Below, in pieces: positions 8,261 through 14,914 of a DNA stretch of 18,807 bases. Source of the DNA: VFJL01 sp037147395 (lineage in GTDB: Bacteria > Pseudomonadota > Gammaproteobacteria > Burkholderiales > Nitrosomonadaceae); the NCBI GenBank assembly GCA_037147395.1, contig JBAWVG010000031.1, forward strand, positions 1 through 18,807. Direction: 5' to 3'. Within the stretch, counting starts at the first letter, position 1. Every line of letters starts with the position of its first letter. A program made the position numbers and the translations under genes. The notes under the pieces were generated by a model. It was given only the letters and a program-made list of their open reading frames with translations, did no database searches and was not told the origin of the DNA.

Positions 8261-8480
8261 TTTTTCAGATCGGTTGCATCATTTGTGAGTGAATATGGCA
8301 ATGGTATCTTTATTCTCTAAGGATAGGATAATCCCAGCCAGTGGTGTGAGAGTAATCACGATAGAATCTGGCATGACCACCCATAACTCTCCGAAGCGGG
8401 CGATGGATCCTAGTTTATCTAGATTACTGTTGATTTAGTAGGTGAAGCCGCAGCTGAGTGATTCATCATAGTCTCTCGTA
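8261..8480 (-). pseudogene. Decayed duplicate of the 3' end of glgB
   Basis: Bases 8261-8480 align without gaps to 9340-9559, the last part of glgB and the bases just after its stop, at a constant offset of 1079. Translated on the minus strand, the remnant ends DSIVITLTPLAGIILSLENK then DTIAIFTHK and a stop at 8281-8279, against the real gene's LPPLAG and FTTK. An in-frame TAA at 8437-8435 falls where the real gene has THYGG, so it cannot be a functional tail. By hand count the part upstream of the 59-base core is about 64% identical (86 of 134) and the part beyond the stop about 74% (20 of 27). Similarity fades above about 8490. It lies 77 bases before the thiolase start, just where an uninterrupted glgB would be expected to end. 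Confidence 0.9.
8288..8346. repeat. Direct repeat core, copy 1 (59 bases)
   Basis: These 59 bases, from AGTGAATATGG to CCAGTGGTG, are identical base for base to 9367-9425. The copy lies in the glgB remnant; its partner lies in the real glgB. Both are in the same orientation, and they bracket the toxin-antitoxin genes. Confidence 0.95.
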
Positions 8481-8658
8481 GCAGACCCTATCGGTGTACT
8501 TGATTTAACTTGTCATGATCCGCCTGTTTGTTCATCTCATCGAACTCGACCATGTCTTAACAGGCTCTGAGTTTAATCAGCAGTAGACATTCCTGAGCCG
8601 GATTAAAGCACACCCAATACAGCTTGCATGATCGTACCATTATTGATACGATCCAGTC
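8481..8658. other. Non-coding stretch before the toxin gene
   Basis: Beyond the end of the glgB remnant I see no coding frame of note. There is a loose 7-base inverted repeat, TTTAATC at 8572-8578 and GATTAAA at 8601-8607, and the promoter/operator candidate listed separately. The origin of this DNA, part of the inserted segment, is not recognisable by eye. Confidence 0.6.
8624..8653 (+). promoter_or_regulatory. Putative promoter and operator of the toxin-antitoxin pair
   Basis: TTGCAT at 8624-8629 and TACGAT at 8647-8652 have the 17-base spacing of a sigma-70 promoter, with moderate matches. A perfect 7-base inverted repeat, GATCGTA at 8630-8636 and TACGATC at 8647-8653, overlaps the -10 box. 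This is the arrangement expected if the XRE-type antitoxin represses its own operon. The -10 box ends 6 bases before the ATG at 8659 and no Shine-Dalgarno sequence is visible, so the message may be leaderless. Confidence 0.45.
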
Positions 8659-9006
8659 ATGAGTTCACCCACCCTAGAGGTTAGATTCTTTGCGAGTGTG
8701 GGCGGCTCTGAGCCTGTCAGGGAGTGGTTGAAATTGCTTCCGGCGATTGATCGGCGGACCATCGGTGAGGATATCAAGACGGTTCAGTTCGGATGGCCTC
8801 TGGGTATGCCGCTGGTGCGTAAGGTCGATAAAGACCTCTGGGAGGTACGGATTCATCTGACAGGTCGGATCGCACGTATTCTTTTTACGGTGATGGGTAA
8901 TGTGATGGTTCTTCTTAGTGGATTTATCAAGAAATCACAGTCCATCCCACAAGACGAGTTGGATCTAGTCAGGTTCAGACTCAAACAACTCAGGAGCGCT
9001 CAATGA
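8659..9006 (+). CDS. RelE/HigB-type toxin (Gp49-like, phage-derived family)
   Basis: The 115-residue protein fits the Gp49-like/HigB group of the RelE superfamily, which are mostly ribosome-dependent mRNA endonucleases. Diagnostic features are PVREWLKLLP near 19-28, an IGEDIKTVQFGWPLGMPLVR segment, the strand LWEVRIHLTGRIARILF with its arginines, and LLSGFIKKSQSIPQDELDLV with conserved lysines near the C-terminus. It overlaps the antitoxin by 4 bases (ATGA), the toxin-first order typical of higBA. No Shine-Dalgarno sequence is seen before the ATG. The protein looks complete. The gene lies inside a segment bracketed by two copies of the glgB tail, on the strand opposite to its neighbours, and is therefore probably acquired. 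Activity is inferred from family only. Confidence 0.88.
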   Translation: MSSPTLEVRFFASVGGSEPVREWLKLLPAIDRRTIGEDIKTVQFGWPLGMPLVRKVDKDLWEVRIHLTGRIARILFTVMGNVMVLLSGFIKKSQSIPQDELDLVRFRLKQLRSAQ

Positions 9007-9287
9007 AGACACACATCGGTAGTAACTTTGATGAATTCTTGGATGAAGAGGCCCTCTTGGAAGGAGCGACTGCTGTGGCCATTAAGAGGGTGGTTGCTTG
9101 GCAGATCGAGCGGGAAATGAAGGCTCAGAAGTTAACCAAGACCGCGCTCGCGGCCAAGATGAATACCAGTCGTGCAGCACTCAACCGATTACTAGATGGT
9201 ACGGATACCAGTCTGACACTAACGACCCTCTCGAGTGCAGCCAGTGCATTGGGCAAGAATCTGAAGATTGAGCTGACGACGGCTTGA
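9003..9287 (+). CDS. XRE-family (HigA-like) antitoxin
   Basis: The 94-residue protein has a helix-turn-helix of the XRE/Cro type: KLTKTALAAKMNTSRAALNR, with the recognition helix around TSRAALNRLL, followed by LTTLSSAASALGKNLKIEL, the usual end of small HigA-like antitoxins. It should neutralise the toxin encoded just upstream and repress the operon, probably through the inverted repeat at 8630-8653. Its ATG shares four bases with the toxin stop, so the two are translationally coupled. The stop is 70 bases before the stop of glgB, with which it converges. Confidence 0.9.
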   Translation: MKTHIGSNFDEFLDEEALLEGATAVAIKRVVAWQIEREMKAQKLTKTALAAKMNTSRAALNRLLDGTDTSLTLTTLSSAASALGKNLKIELTTA

Positions 9288-9309
9288 GAGTGGTTTCATT
9301 CAGGCTCGT

Positions 9310-9338
9310 CTCAAGTTAAATCTTCTGAGCTACTTGAG
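9310..9338. other. Inverted repeat between antitoxin and glgB ends
   Basis: CTCAAGT at 9310-9316 and ACTTGAG at 9332-9338 form a perfect 7-base inverted repeat with a 15-base spacer, between two convergent genes. No T-run follows on either strand, so it is a poor intrinsic terminator. It is absent from the matching side of the glgB remnant. Confidence 0.35.
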
Positions 9339-9357
9339 GTCTTCCAGATTGGTTACA

Positions 9358-11625
9358 TCATTTTGTAGTGAATATGGCAATGGTATCTTTATTCTCTAAG
9401 GATAGGATAATCCCAGCCAGTGGTGGGAGAGTAATTACAATAGAATCCTGCATGCCCATCCACGATTCACCGGTACTGGTGATACATCCTAAATTGCCCA
9501 GATTGCTACCTCCGTAGTGGGTCGAGTCACTATTAAATATTTCATGATAGTTTCCCTCAGAGGGGACTCCGATACGATATCCCAGACGGGGTACTGGGGT
9601 GAAGTTGAGAATGACCATTACGAATGATCCATCCACCGCCCGTCGGAGATAACTGATCACGGAGTTATCGGCGTCGTGGCAGTCGATCCATGAGAATCCT
9701 TCTGACGAGAAGTCGAGCTGGTGCAGCGATGGGACACTCTTGTAGAGATTGTTCAGGTCGCGTAACTCTGATCTAACACCGTTATGATGATCGCAGGCAA
9801 GTAGTTCCCAGTCTAATTCACGTCCGGCATTCCACTCGTTCCACTGTGCAATCTCGTTACCCATGAAGTTGAGCTTCTTGCCTGGGTAGGTCATTTGGTA
9901 GGCGAATAGCAGACGGAGGTTAGCGAACTTCTGCCAGTCATCGCCCGGCATCTTATTTAGGAGTGATCGCTTTCCATGGACCACCTCATCATGCGAGAAG
10001 GGGAGCATAAAGTTTTCGGTATAGGAGTAGAGCTGACCGAATGTCAGGCGGTCATGATGGAAACGACGGTGGACCGGGTCCTCCCCCATGTAGGCCAGGG
10101 TGTCATTCATCCATCCCATATTCCACTTCATCGAGAACCCCAACCCACCCGAGTAAGTGGGTCGTGATACGGCCGGCCATGCGGTCGATTCTTCAGCCAG
10201 TGTGAGGGATCCTGGAAACTCCTCATGGAGCATGATATTTAACTCTCTCAGGAGATCGATCGACTCGAGATTCTCCCTTCCACCATACTTATTGGGCAAC
10301 CACTCTCCCTGCTTACGAGAGTAGTCCAGGTAGAGCATCGACGCGACTGCATCCACCCTGAGGCCATCGAAATGAAATTCAGACATCCAGTAATGAGCGC
10401 TCGAGAGTAGGAATGACTTAACCTCATTACGCCCATAGTTAAAGATATAGGTACCCCAGTCCTGGTGGAATCCAAGTCTGGGATCCTCATGCTCGAAGAG
10501 GGGCGTTCCGTCGAAACGTGATAGCGCAAAATCATCTTGTGGGAAGTGTGCAGGCACCCAGTCGAGGATGACACCGATCCCGCTACGGTGACAGCAGTCG
10601 ATGAAGAGTTTCAGATCATCGGGTGATCCATAACGGCTGGTAGCTGCGAAGTAGCCGGTAGTCTGGTATCCCCAAGATTCATCGAGAGGGTGCTCAGAGA
10701 TGGGCAAGAGTTCGATATGGGTATAACCCATCTCGAGTACATAGGGGACCAACTCTTGGGCTAGATCTCGGTAGCTGTATGGTGTCCCATCGGGGTGTCT
10801 CTTCCATGACCCGATATGGATCTCATAAATATTGAGGGGCGCGTGCAGCCAATCCCAATGAGCTCTCTTTGACATCCAATCCTGATCCTGCCAGTTCATC
10901 AGGGTGGGGGTGGGTGTTCGTGCGGCAGTTCCTGGGCGGATCTCGTACCGGTTGGAGTAGGGGTCAGTCTTCAGGATGATGGATCCGCTGTCGCGGTTAC
11001 GGATCTCGTACTTGTAGAGTGAGTCAGGAGGGAGTTCGGGTATGAAGATCTCCCATACACCACTCGATGAGTGAGACTTCATCGGGTTCATCCGTCCATC
11101 CCAACGGTTGAAGTCACCGACTAAGCTGACCCTCTCAGCATTCGGTGCCCAGACCGAGAAACGGACCCCCTGGATACCGAGGATTTGTGTGGTGTGAGAT
11201 CCGAGTGTTCGGTAAGACTGCCTCAGGCGACCCTCGTTAAAGAGATACAGGTCATGATCAGAGATCTGTGGTGGGAATGAGTAAGGGTCATGAGATTCAT
11301 ATACCGATGAGTGACCCGATTGGTTCGTCTCCTCGACTCTGATGAGGTAGGGGGTGTCGATCTTTGAAGGGGTAGACCACTCGAAGACTCCCTCTGGGTG
11401 AACACGGATCATCTCCTTAAAGTCCCCATCCGATTTAATCCAGACGCGGCTGGAATGGGGACGGAATACCCTGACGAGGGAGAGACCCTGATGGGGATGG
11501 AGCCCTAAAAATGAGTGGGGGTCACTCAGACGTGCGGACAGTAATGATCTGAGTAAGGGTTCGGATTTAACCGGCTTGGTCGACTTCATGGGGCTGGGTT
11601 GCATGTTCAGAATTATAGCTTGCAT
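9358..11625 (-). CDS. glgB: 1,4-alpha-glucan branching enzyme (GH13)
   Basis: GlgB cuts an alpha-1,4 chain and rejoins it as an alpha-1,6 branch. At 755 residues it is somewhat longer than E. coli GlgB (728). An N-terminal carbohydrate-binding region is followed by the early-set domain (VRFSVWAPNAERVSLVGDFN) and the GH13 barrel. The nucleophile is D425 in DGLRVDAV, the acid/base E478 in LAEEST, and FSHDEVVHGK supplies the third conserved acid; the spacing equals that of E. coli D405 and E458. The C-terminus runs past the usual end with SLENKDTIAIFTTK. The ATG at 11625 has an AAGGG five bases upstream. The alternative ATG at 11604 lies 7 bases after a perfect TATAAT, so the true start is uncertain. 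The tail is duplicated at 8261-8480, and the gene was probably once continuous with the thiolase-pgi-glgA series. Confidence 0.95.
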   Translation of the reverse strand: MQAIILNMQPSPMKSTKPVKSEPLLRSLLSARLSDPHSFLGLHPHQGLSLVRVFRPHSSRVWIKSDGDFKEMIRVHPEGVFEWSTPSKIDTPYLIRVEETNQSGHSSVYESHDPYSFPPQISDHDLYLFNEGRLRQSYRTLGSHTTQILGIQGVRFSVWAPNAERVSLVGDFNRWDGRMNPMKSHSSSGVWEIFIPELPPDSLYKYEIRNRDSGSIILKTDPYSNRYEIRPGTAARTPTPTLMNWQDQDWMSKRAHWDWLHAPLNIYEIHIGSWKRHPDGTPYSYRDLAQELVPYVLEMGYTHIELLPISEHPLDESWGYQTTGYFAATSRYGSPDDLKLFIDCCHRSGIGVILDWVPAHFPQDDFALSRFDGTPLFEHEDPRLGFHQDWGTYIFNYGRNEVKSFLLSSAHYWMSEFHFDGLRVDAVASMLYLDYSRKQGEWLPNKYGGRENLESIDLLRELNIMLHEEFPGSLTLAEESTAWPAVSRPTYSGGLGFSMKWNMGWMNDTLAYMGEDPVHRRFHHDRLTFGQLYSYTENFMLPFSHDEVVHGKRSLLNKMPGDDWQKFANLRLLFAYQMTYPGKKLNFMGNEIAQWNEWNAGRELDWELLACDHHNGVRSELRDLNNLYKSVPSLHQLDFSSEGFSWIDCHDADNSVISYLRRAVDGSFVMVILNFTPVPRLGYRIGVPSEGNYHEIFNSDSTHYGGSNLGNLGCITSTGESWMGMQDSIVITLPPLAGIILSLENKDTIAIFTTK
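9367..9425. repeat. Direct repeat core, copy 2 (59 bases), within glgB
   Basis: These bases are identical to 8288-8346 and encode the C-terminal PLAGIILSLENK and DTIAIFT part of GlgB on the minus strand. The wider alignable repeat runs over roughly 9340-9559. Confidence 0.95.
11612..11617 (-). promoter_or_regulatory. TATAAT box near the glgB start
   Basis: A perfect TATAAT on the minus strand (11617-11612) lies inside the annotated glgB reading frame, 7 bases before the ATG at 11604. No good -35 hexamer is found 17 bases upstream (CGGATC). If used, transcription would begin at that ATG and GlgB would be 7 residues shorter. Confidence 0.3.
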
Positions 11626-11830
11626 GTGGCCCTTGATCCGTCTGAAATTTGAGTGGTTAAGGACGCGTTCATTCAGGCAGGGGGGTCACAGGCATCCACT
11701 CAGATGATTACCTCGACCTGTCCGGTCATTACGCTGTCAGTGGGAGGAAATTCACAGACTTTCTTAATTGAGATTAAGTGCCATACTGTATTGGAATGTC
11801 TAAAGATCACGATCGGAGCGGTGAAGGCAC
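11626..11830. other. Divergent glgB-glgC intergenic region
   Basis: These 205 bases must hold the glgC control signals. A poor sigma-70 candidate, TTCTTA at 11761-11766 and TACTGT at 11784-11789 with a 17-base spacer, is the best I find. No riboswitch or clear operator was recognised, and I find no complete small gene. Confidence 0.35.
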
Positions 11831-13123
11831 TTGAACTCATACCCAAAGAAGCAAGAGTCGGATCTGCGTTTCCATAGTCAGATCACACGTAACGCGATAT
11901 CACTGATACTGGCCGGTGGTCGGGGTAGCCGTCTGCACCAGCTCACGGACTGGCGTGCAAAGCCTGCCGTCCCGTTCGGGGGTAAGTTTCGCATCATCGA
12001 TTTCCCCCTCTCGAACTGTGTGAACTCCGGCATCCGTCGTATCGGTGTCGCGACCCAGTACAAGGCACAGAGCCTGATCAGTCATATCCAGCATGGTTGG
12101 GGATTTCTGGATGGAAGGTTCAAGGAGTTTGTCGAGTTGCTGCCGGCACAGCAGAGGACTGAGGAGGCCTGGTACAGGGGGACCGCAGATGCGGTCTTTC
12201 AGAATCTGGACATCCTGAGACGTCATCAGCCCAAGCATGTTCTTATCCTGGGTGGGGACCATGTCTACAAGATGGATTACAGCAAGCTACTTGCCGAGCA
12301 TGTGGAGCGGTCTGCCGATATGACGGTCGCCTGTCTTGAGATGCCGGTCAGTGAGGCCAGCGCATTTGGCGTGATGGGGATTGATGATGAGGGTCGTGTC
12401 ACCAGTTTTTCTGAGAAGCCGTCCATGCCAGAGTCTATTCCAGGCAAGCCCGATCAAGCACTGGTCAGTATGGGGATCTACGTATTCAACGCGGCATTCC
12501 TGTTCGAGCAGTTGATACGGGATCATGATGATCGTGATTCATCACACGACTTTGGTAAGGACATGATCCCATACATGGTTCCCCGTCATCAGATCTCGGC
12601 ACACCGTTTTTCAAATAGCTGCGTCAATATGGTCTCGGGGGTTCCTTACTGGAGAGATGTCGGGACGGTGGACTCTTACTGGGAGGCGAATCTCGGTCTG
12701 ACCCACGTGACACCGGACCTGAATCTGTACGATGAGGATTGGCCGATATGGACCCACCAGGAGCAGCTCCCTCCTGCGAAGTTTGTATTTGATGATGAGG
12801 ATCGGAGGGGTCAGGCATTAGACTCAATGGTCTCTGGGGGTTGTATCATCAGCGGATCGACGGTACGACGCTCTCTACTCTTTTCTAATGTACAGGTCAG
12901 AAGCTTCAGCAGTATCGAGGACTCGGTGATACTTCCGAATGTCGATATTTCACGACATGCCAGACTGAGGAGGGTGGTGGTCGATAAGAATTGCATAATA
13001 CCCGAGGGCCTGACGGTGGGATTCGATCCTGATGAGGACCGTAAGAGGTTCTATGTGACAGAGGGTGGAATCACTCTGATCACCCCAGAGATGCTCGGGC
13101 AGAGGGTTCACTATGTCAGGTAG
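11831..13123 (+). CDS. glgC: Glucose-1-phosphate adenylyltransferase (ADP-glucose pyrophosphorylase)
   Basis: GlgC makes ADP-glucose from ATP and glucose-1-phosphate, the committed and normally allosterically controlled step of bacterial glycogen synthesis. The 430 residues match the usual length. LILAGGRGSRL at 25-35 is the nucleotide-binding loop, RAKPAVPFGGKFRIIDF follows, WYRGTADAV is at 114-122, LGGDHVYKMDY with D143 at 140-150, and FSEKP is the sugar-phosphate lysine motif. The C-terminal half carries the left-handed beta-helix (SGGCIISGSTVRRSLLF). W41 stands where E. coli has K39, the lysine linked to fructose-1,6-bisphosphate activation. The start is a TTG; an in-frame TGA at 11822-11824 rules out anything further upstream, and no ATG or GTG occurs before the conserved loop. 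A GAAGG lies just before it. It is the first gene of the plus-strand glgC-GH57-GH57 series. Confidence 0.94.
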   Translation: MNSYPKKQESDLRFHSQITRNAISLILAGGRGSRLHQLTDWRAKPAVPFGGKFRIIDFPLSNCVNSGIRRIGVATQYKAQSLISHIQHGWGFLDGRFKEFVELLPAQQRTEEAWYRGTADAVFQNLDILRRHQPKHVLILGGDHVYKMDYSKLLAEHVERSADMTVACLEMPVSEASAFGVMGIDDEGRVTSFSEKPSMPESIPGKPDQALVSMGIYVFNAAFLFEQLIRDHDDRDSSHDFGKDMIPYMVPRHQISAHRFSNSCVNMVSGVPYWRDVGTVDSYWEANLGLTHVTPDLNLYDEDWPIWTHQEQLPPAKFVFDDEDRRGQALDSMVSGGCIISGSTVRRSLLFSNVQVRSFSSIEDSVILPNVDISRHARLRRVVVDKNCIIPEGLTVGFDPDEDRKRFYVTEGGITLITPEMLGQRVHYVR

Positions 13124-13134
13124 TGAGGCACTCT

Positions 13135-13165
13135 ATTCTGGAATTTTTTTGATCAGTTCCAGAAT
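13135..13165 (+). other. Hairpin-forming inverted repeat between glgC and the first GH57 gene
   Basis: ATTCTGGAA at 13135-13143 and TTCCAGAAT at 13157-13165 are perfect 9-base arms around a 13-base T-rich loop, 11 bases after the glgC stop. A T-run lies in the loop and not after the stem, so it is not a classic terminator. It could be an operator, a processing site or a partial attenuator. The gap it occupies (13124-13204) is A/T-rich and no Shine-Dalgarno sequence precedes the next ATG. Confidence 0.45.
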
Positions 13166-13204
13166 GCTTCTTTCAACTAAATTTCCAAAAAAATCATAAC
13201 CCAG

Positions 13205-14911
13205 ATGCAGCCCATAAATCTTGTCTTGATGTGGCATATGCATCAACCGGACTACCGTAACAACCAGACAGGAGAGTTCACTCTCCCATGGGTCTACCTG
13301 CACGCGATCAAGGATTACACCGATATGGCCTACCATCTCGAGTCTCATCCGAGGGTCAAGGCGGTGGTGAACTTTGTGCCGGTACTGCTCGATCAGTTGG
13401 AGGACTATTCGGAGCAGTTCTCGACGGGTGAGATGCGTGACCCATTACTCCGATTGCTGATCCGTGAGGATCTCGGTCAGGTCTCTGAGGGTGAGCGTTT
13501 GCAGATCATCGATAGCTGCTTCCGTAGCAACCATACCCGGATGCTTCAGCCCTACCCGGCCTATCAGAGGTTATATGAGATTTACTCGGGTCTGAGTACA
13601 CATGGGAACGCTCAACTGACTTATCTATCCGGACAGTATCTGTCCGATCTCCTGGTCTGGTACCACTTGGCATGGACCGGTGAGAGTGTGAGGAGGGGCA
13701 ATGAGGTGGTCGCGAGGCTGATGGCTCAGGGGGTGAACTTTAGTCGGTCAGACCGGGTTGAGTTGTTCGAACTGATGGGTAGATTAATCCAGGGGCTGAT
13801 CCCTCGTTACAGAGCGCTTGCAGAGTCGGGTCAGGTCGAACTCTCGACCACTCCCCATTACCACCCCCTGTCACCGCTCCTGATTGATTTTGAATCCGCA
13901 CACGACAGCCAGCCGGGTGTGGGCCTTCCTGTTGCAGCGGTTTATCCAGGTGGGCGTAGCCGTGTCTCAATCCAATTATCTTCAGCGATCCAGAGCCATG
14001 AGCGTCGATTCGGAAGTCGCCCGACCGGGGTGTGGCCAGCAGAGGGGGCGGTATCGACTCCGTTGCTTGAGATCCTGTCTGACCAAGGATGTCGATGGAG
14101 CGCGAGTGGTGAGGGGGTGTTATTAAATAGCCTACACCGATCCTACCCCGATCGGTCGTTCCAGAATCGGGGGGAGTACCTCTACCGTCATTATCGGGTC
14201 CAGGGGGTGGGGGGTCTTTTGGACTGCTTCTTCCGTGATGACAAGCTCTCAGACATGATCGGTTTTGAGTATGCAAAGTGGTTCGGTCGTGATGCTGCGC
14301 ACCACCTGGTCCACTCCTTAGAGCAGATCGGTCATGATGCAGGGGACGGACCGGCTCCGGTGGTGAGCATCATTCTGGATGGCGAGAATGCGTGGGAATA
14401 CTATCCTTACAATGGTTATCACTTCTTTAATGATCTGTATGAAATGCTAGAAGATCATCCACTGGTCCGTAGTACTCACTATGCTGAGTATCTGTCCTCT
14501 CCAGAATGTCCAAAACCAGAGAATCTTCCTATCCTGTCATCGGGTAGTTGGGTCTATGGAACATTCTCCACATGGATTGGCGATTACGATAAGAACCGTG
14601 CATGGGACCTTCTGTGCTCTGCCAAGAATAGTTATGACCTGGTGATTCAGAGCGGTCGTCTGACAGAAGAGGAGAGGATGGATGCGGACCGTCAGCTATC
14701 TTCTTGCGAGAGTTCGGACTGGTTCTGGTGGTTGGGAGATTACAACCCTCCTAATGTGGTGGAGGGTTTTGATCGTTTATTCCGAGACAAATTATCCAGT
14801 CTGTATGCCCTCTTGAAGTTACCTCAGCCGTCATCTCTACTCGAGCCGATCAGTCGTGGCAGTGGACACCCCGAGTCGGGTGGGACGATGAGACGCGGGA
14901 ATCAGGATTGA
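13205..14911 (+). CDS. Glycoside hydrolase family 57 protein
   Basis: GH57 enzymes are retaining alpha-glucan-active hydrolases, transferases or branching enzymes. In this 568-residue protein HMHQPDY at 11-17 is conserved region 1, GVWPAEGAVS carries the expected nucleophile E280, and ILDGENAWEYYPYNG carries the expected acid/base D392; PHYHPLSPLL at 217-226 is another conserved block. All are intact. The overall pattern is that of the GH57 group found next to glycogen genes in many bacteria, related to amylopullulanase-type sequences; the exact reaction is not known to me. No signal peptide is visible, so it should act in the cytoplasm on stored glucan. It follows glgC by 81 bases and precedes the second GH57 gene by 3 bases, which suggests translational coupling. 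The ATG is chosen because NLVLMWHMHQP follows at once, as usual for the family. Confidence 0.9.
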   Translation: MQPINLVLMWHMHQPDYRNNQTGEFTLPWVYLHAIKDYTDMAYHLESHPRVKAVVNFVPVLLDQLEDYSEQFSTGEMRDPLLRLLIREDLGQVSEGERLQIIDSCFRSNHTRMLQPYPAYQRLYEIYSGLSTHGNAQLTYLSGQYLSDLLVWYHLAWTGESVRRGNEVVARLMAQGVNFSRSDRVELFELMGRLIQGLIPRYRALAESGQVELSTTPHYHPLSPLLIDFESAHDSQPGVGLPVAAVYPGGRSRVSIQLSSAIQSHERRFGSRPTGVWPAEGAVSTPLLEILSDQGCRWSASGEGVLLNSLHRSYPDRSFQNRGEYLYRHYRVQGVGGLLDCFFRDDKLSDMIGFEYAKWFGRDAAHHLVHSLEQIGHDAGDGPAPVVSIILDGENAWEYYPYNGYHFFNDLYEMLEDHPLVRSTHYAEYLSSPECPKPENLPILSSGSWVYGTFSTWIGDYDKNRAWDLLCSAKNSYDLVIQSGRLTEEERMDADRQLSSCESSDWFWWLGDYNPPNVVEGFDRLFRDKLSSLYALLKLPQPSSLLEPISRGSGHPESGGTMRRGNQD

Positions 14912-14914
14912 TTA

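Noticed and set aside
8261..9559. Insertion sequence or integron cassette bounded by the direct repeats
   Set aside because: No transposase or integrase, no terminal inverted repeats and no attC-like site are visible; the repeats are parts of glgB itself.
13740..14276. 178-codon antisense frame inside the first GH57 gene
   Set aside because: Proline, serine and arginine-rich shadow of the coding strand without a recognisable domain.
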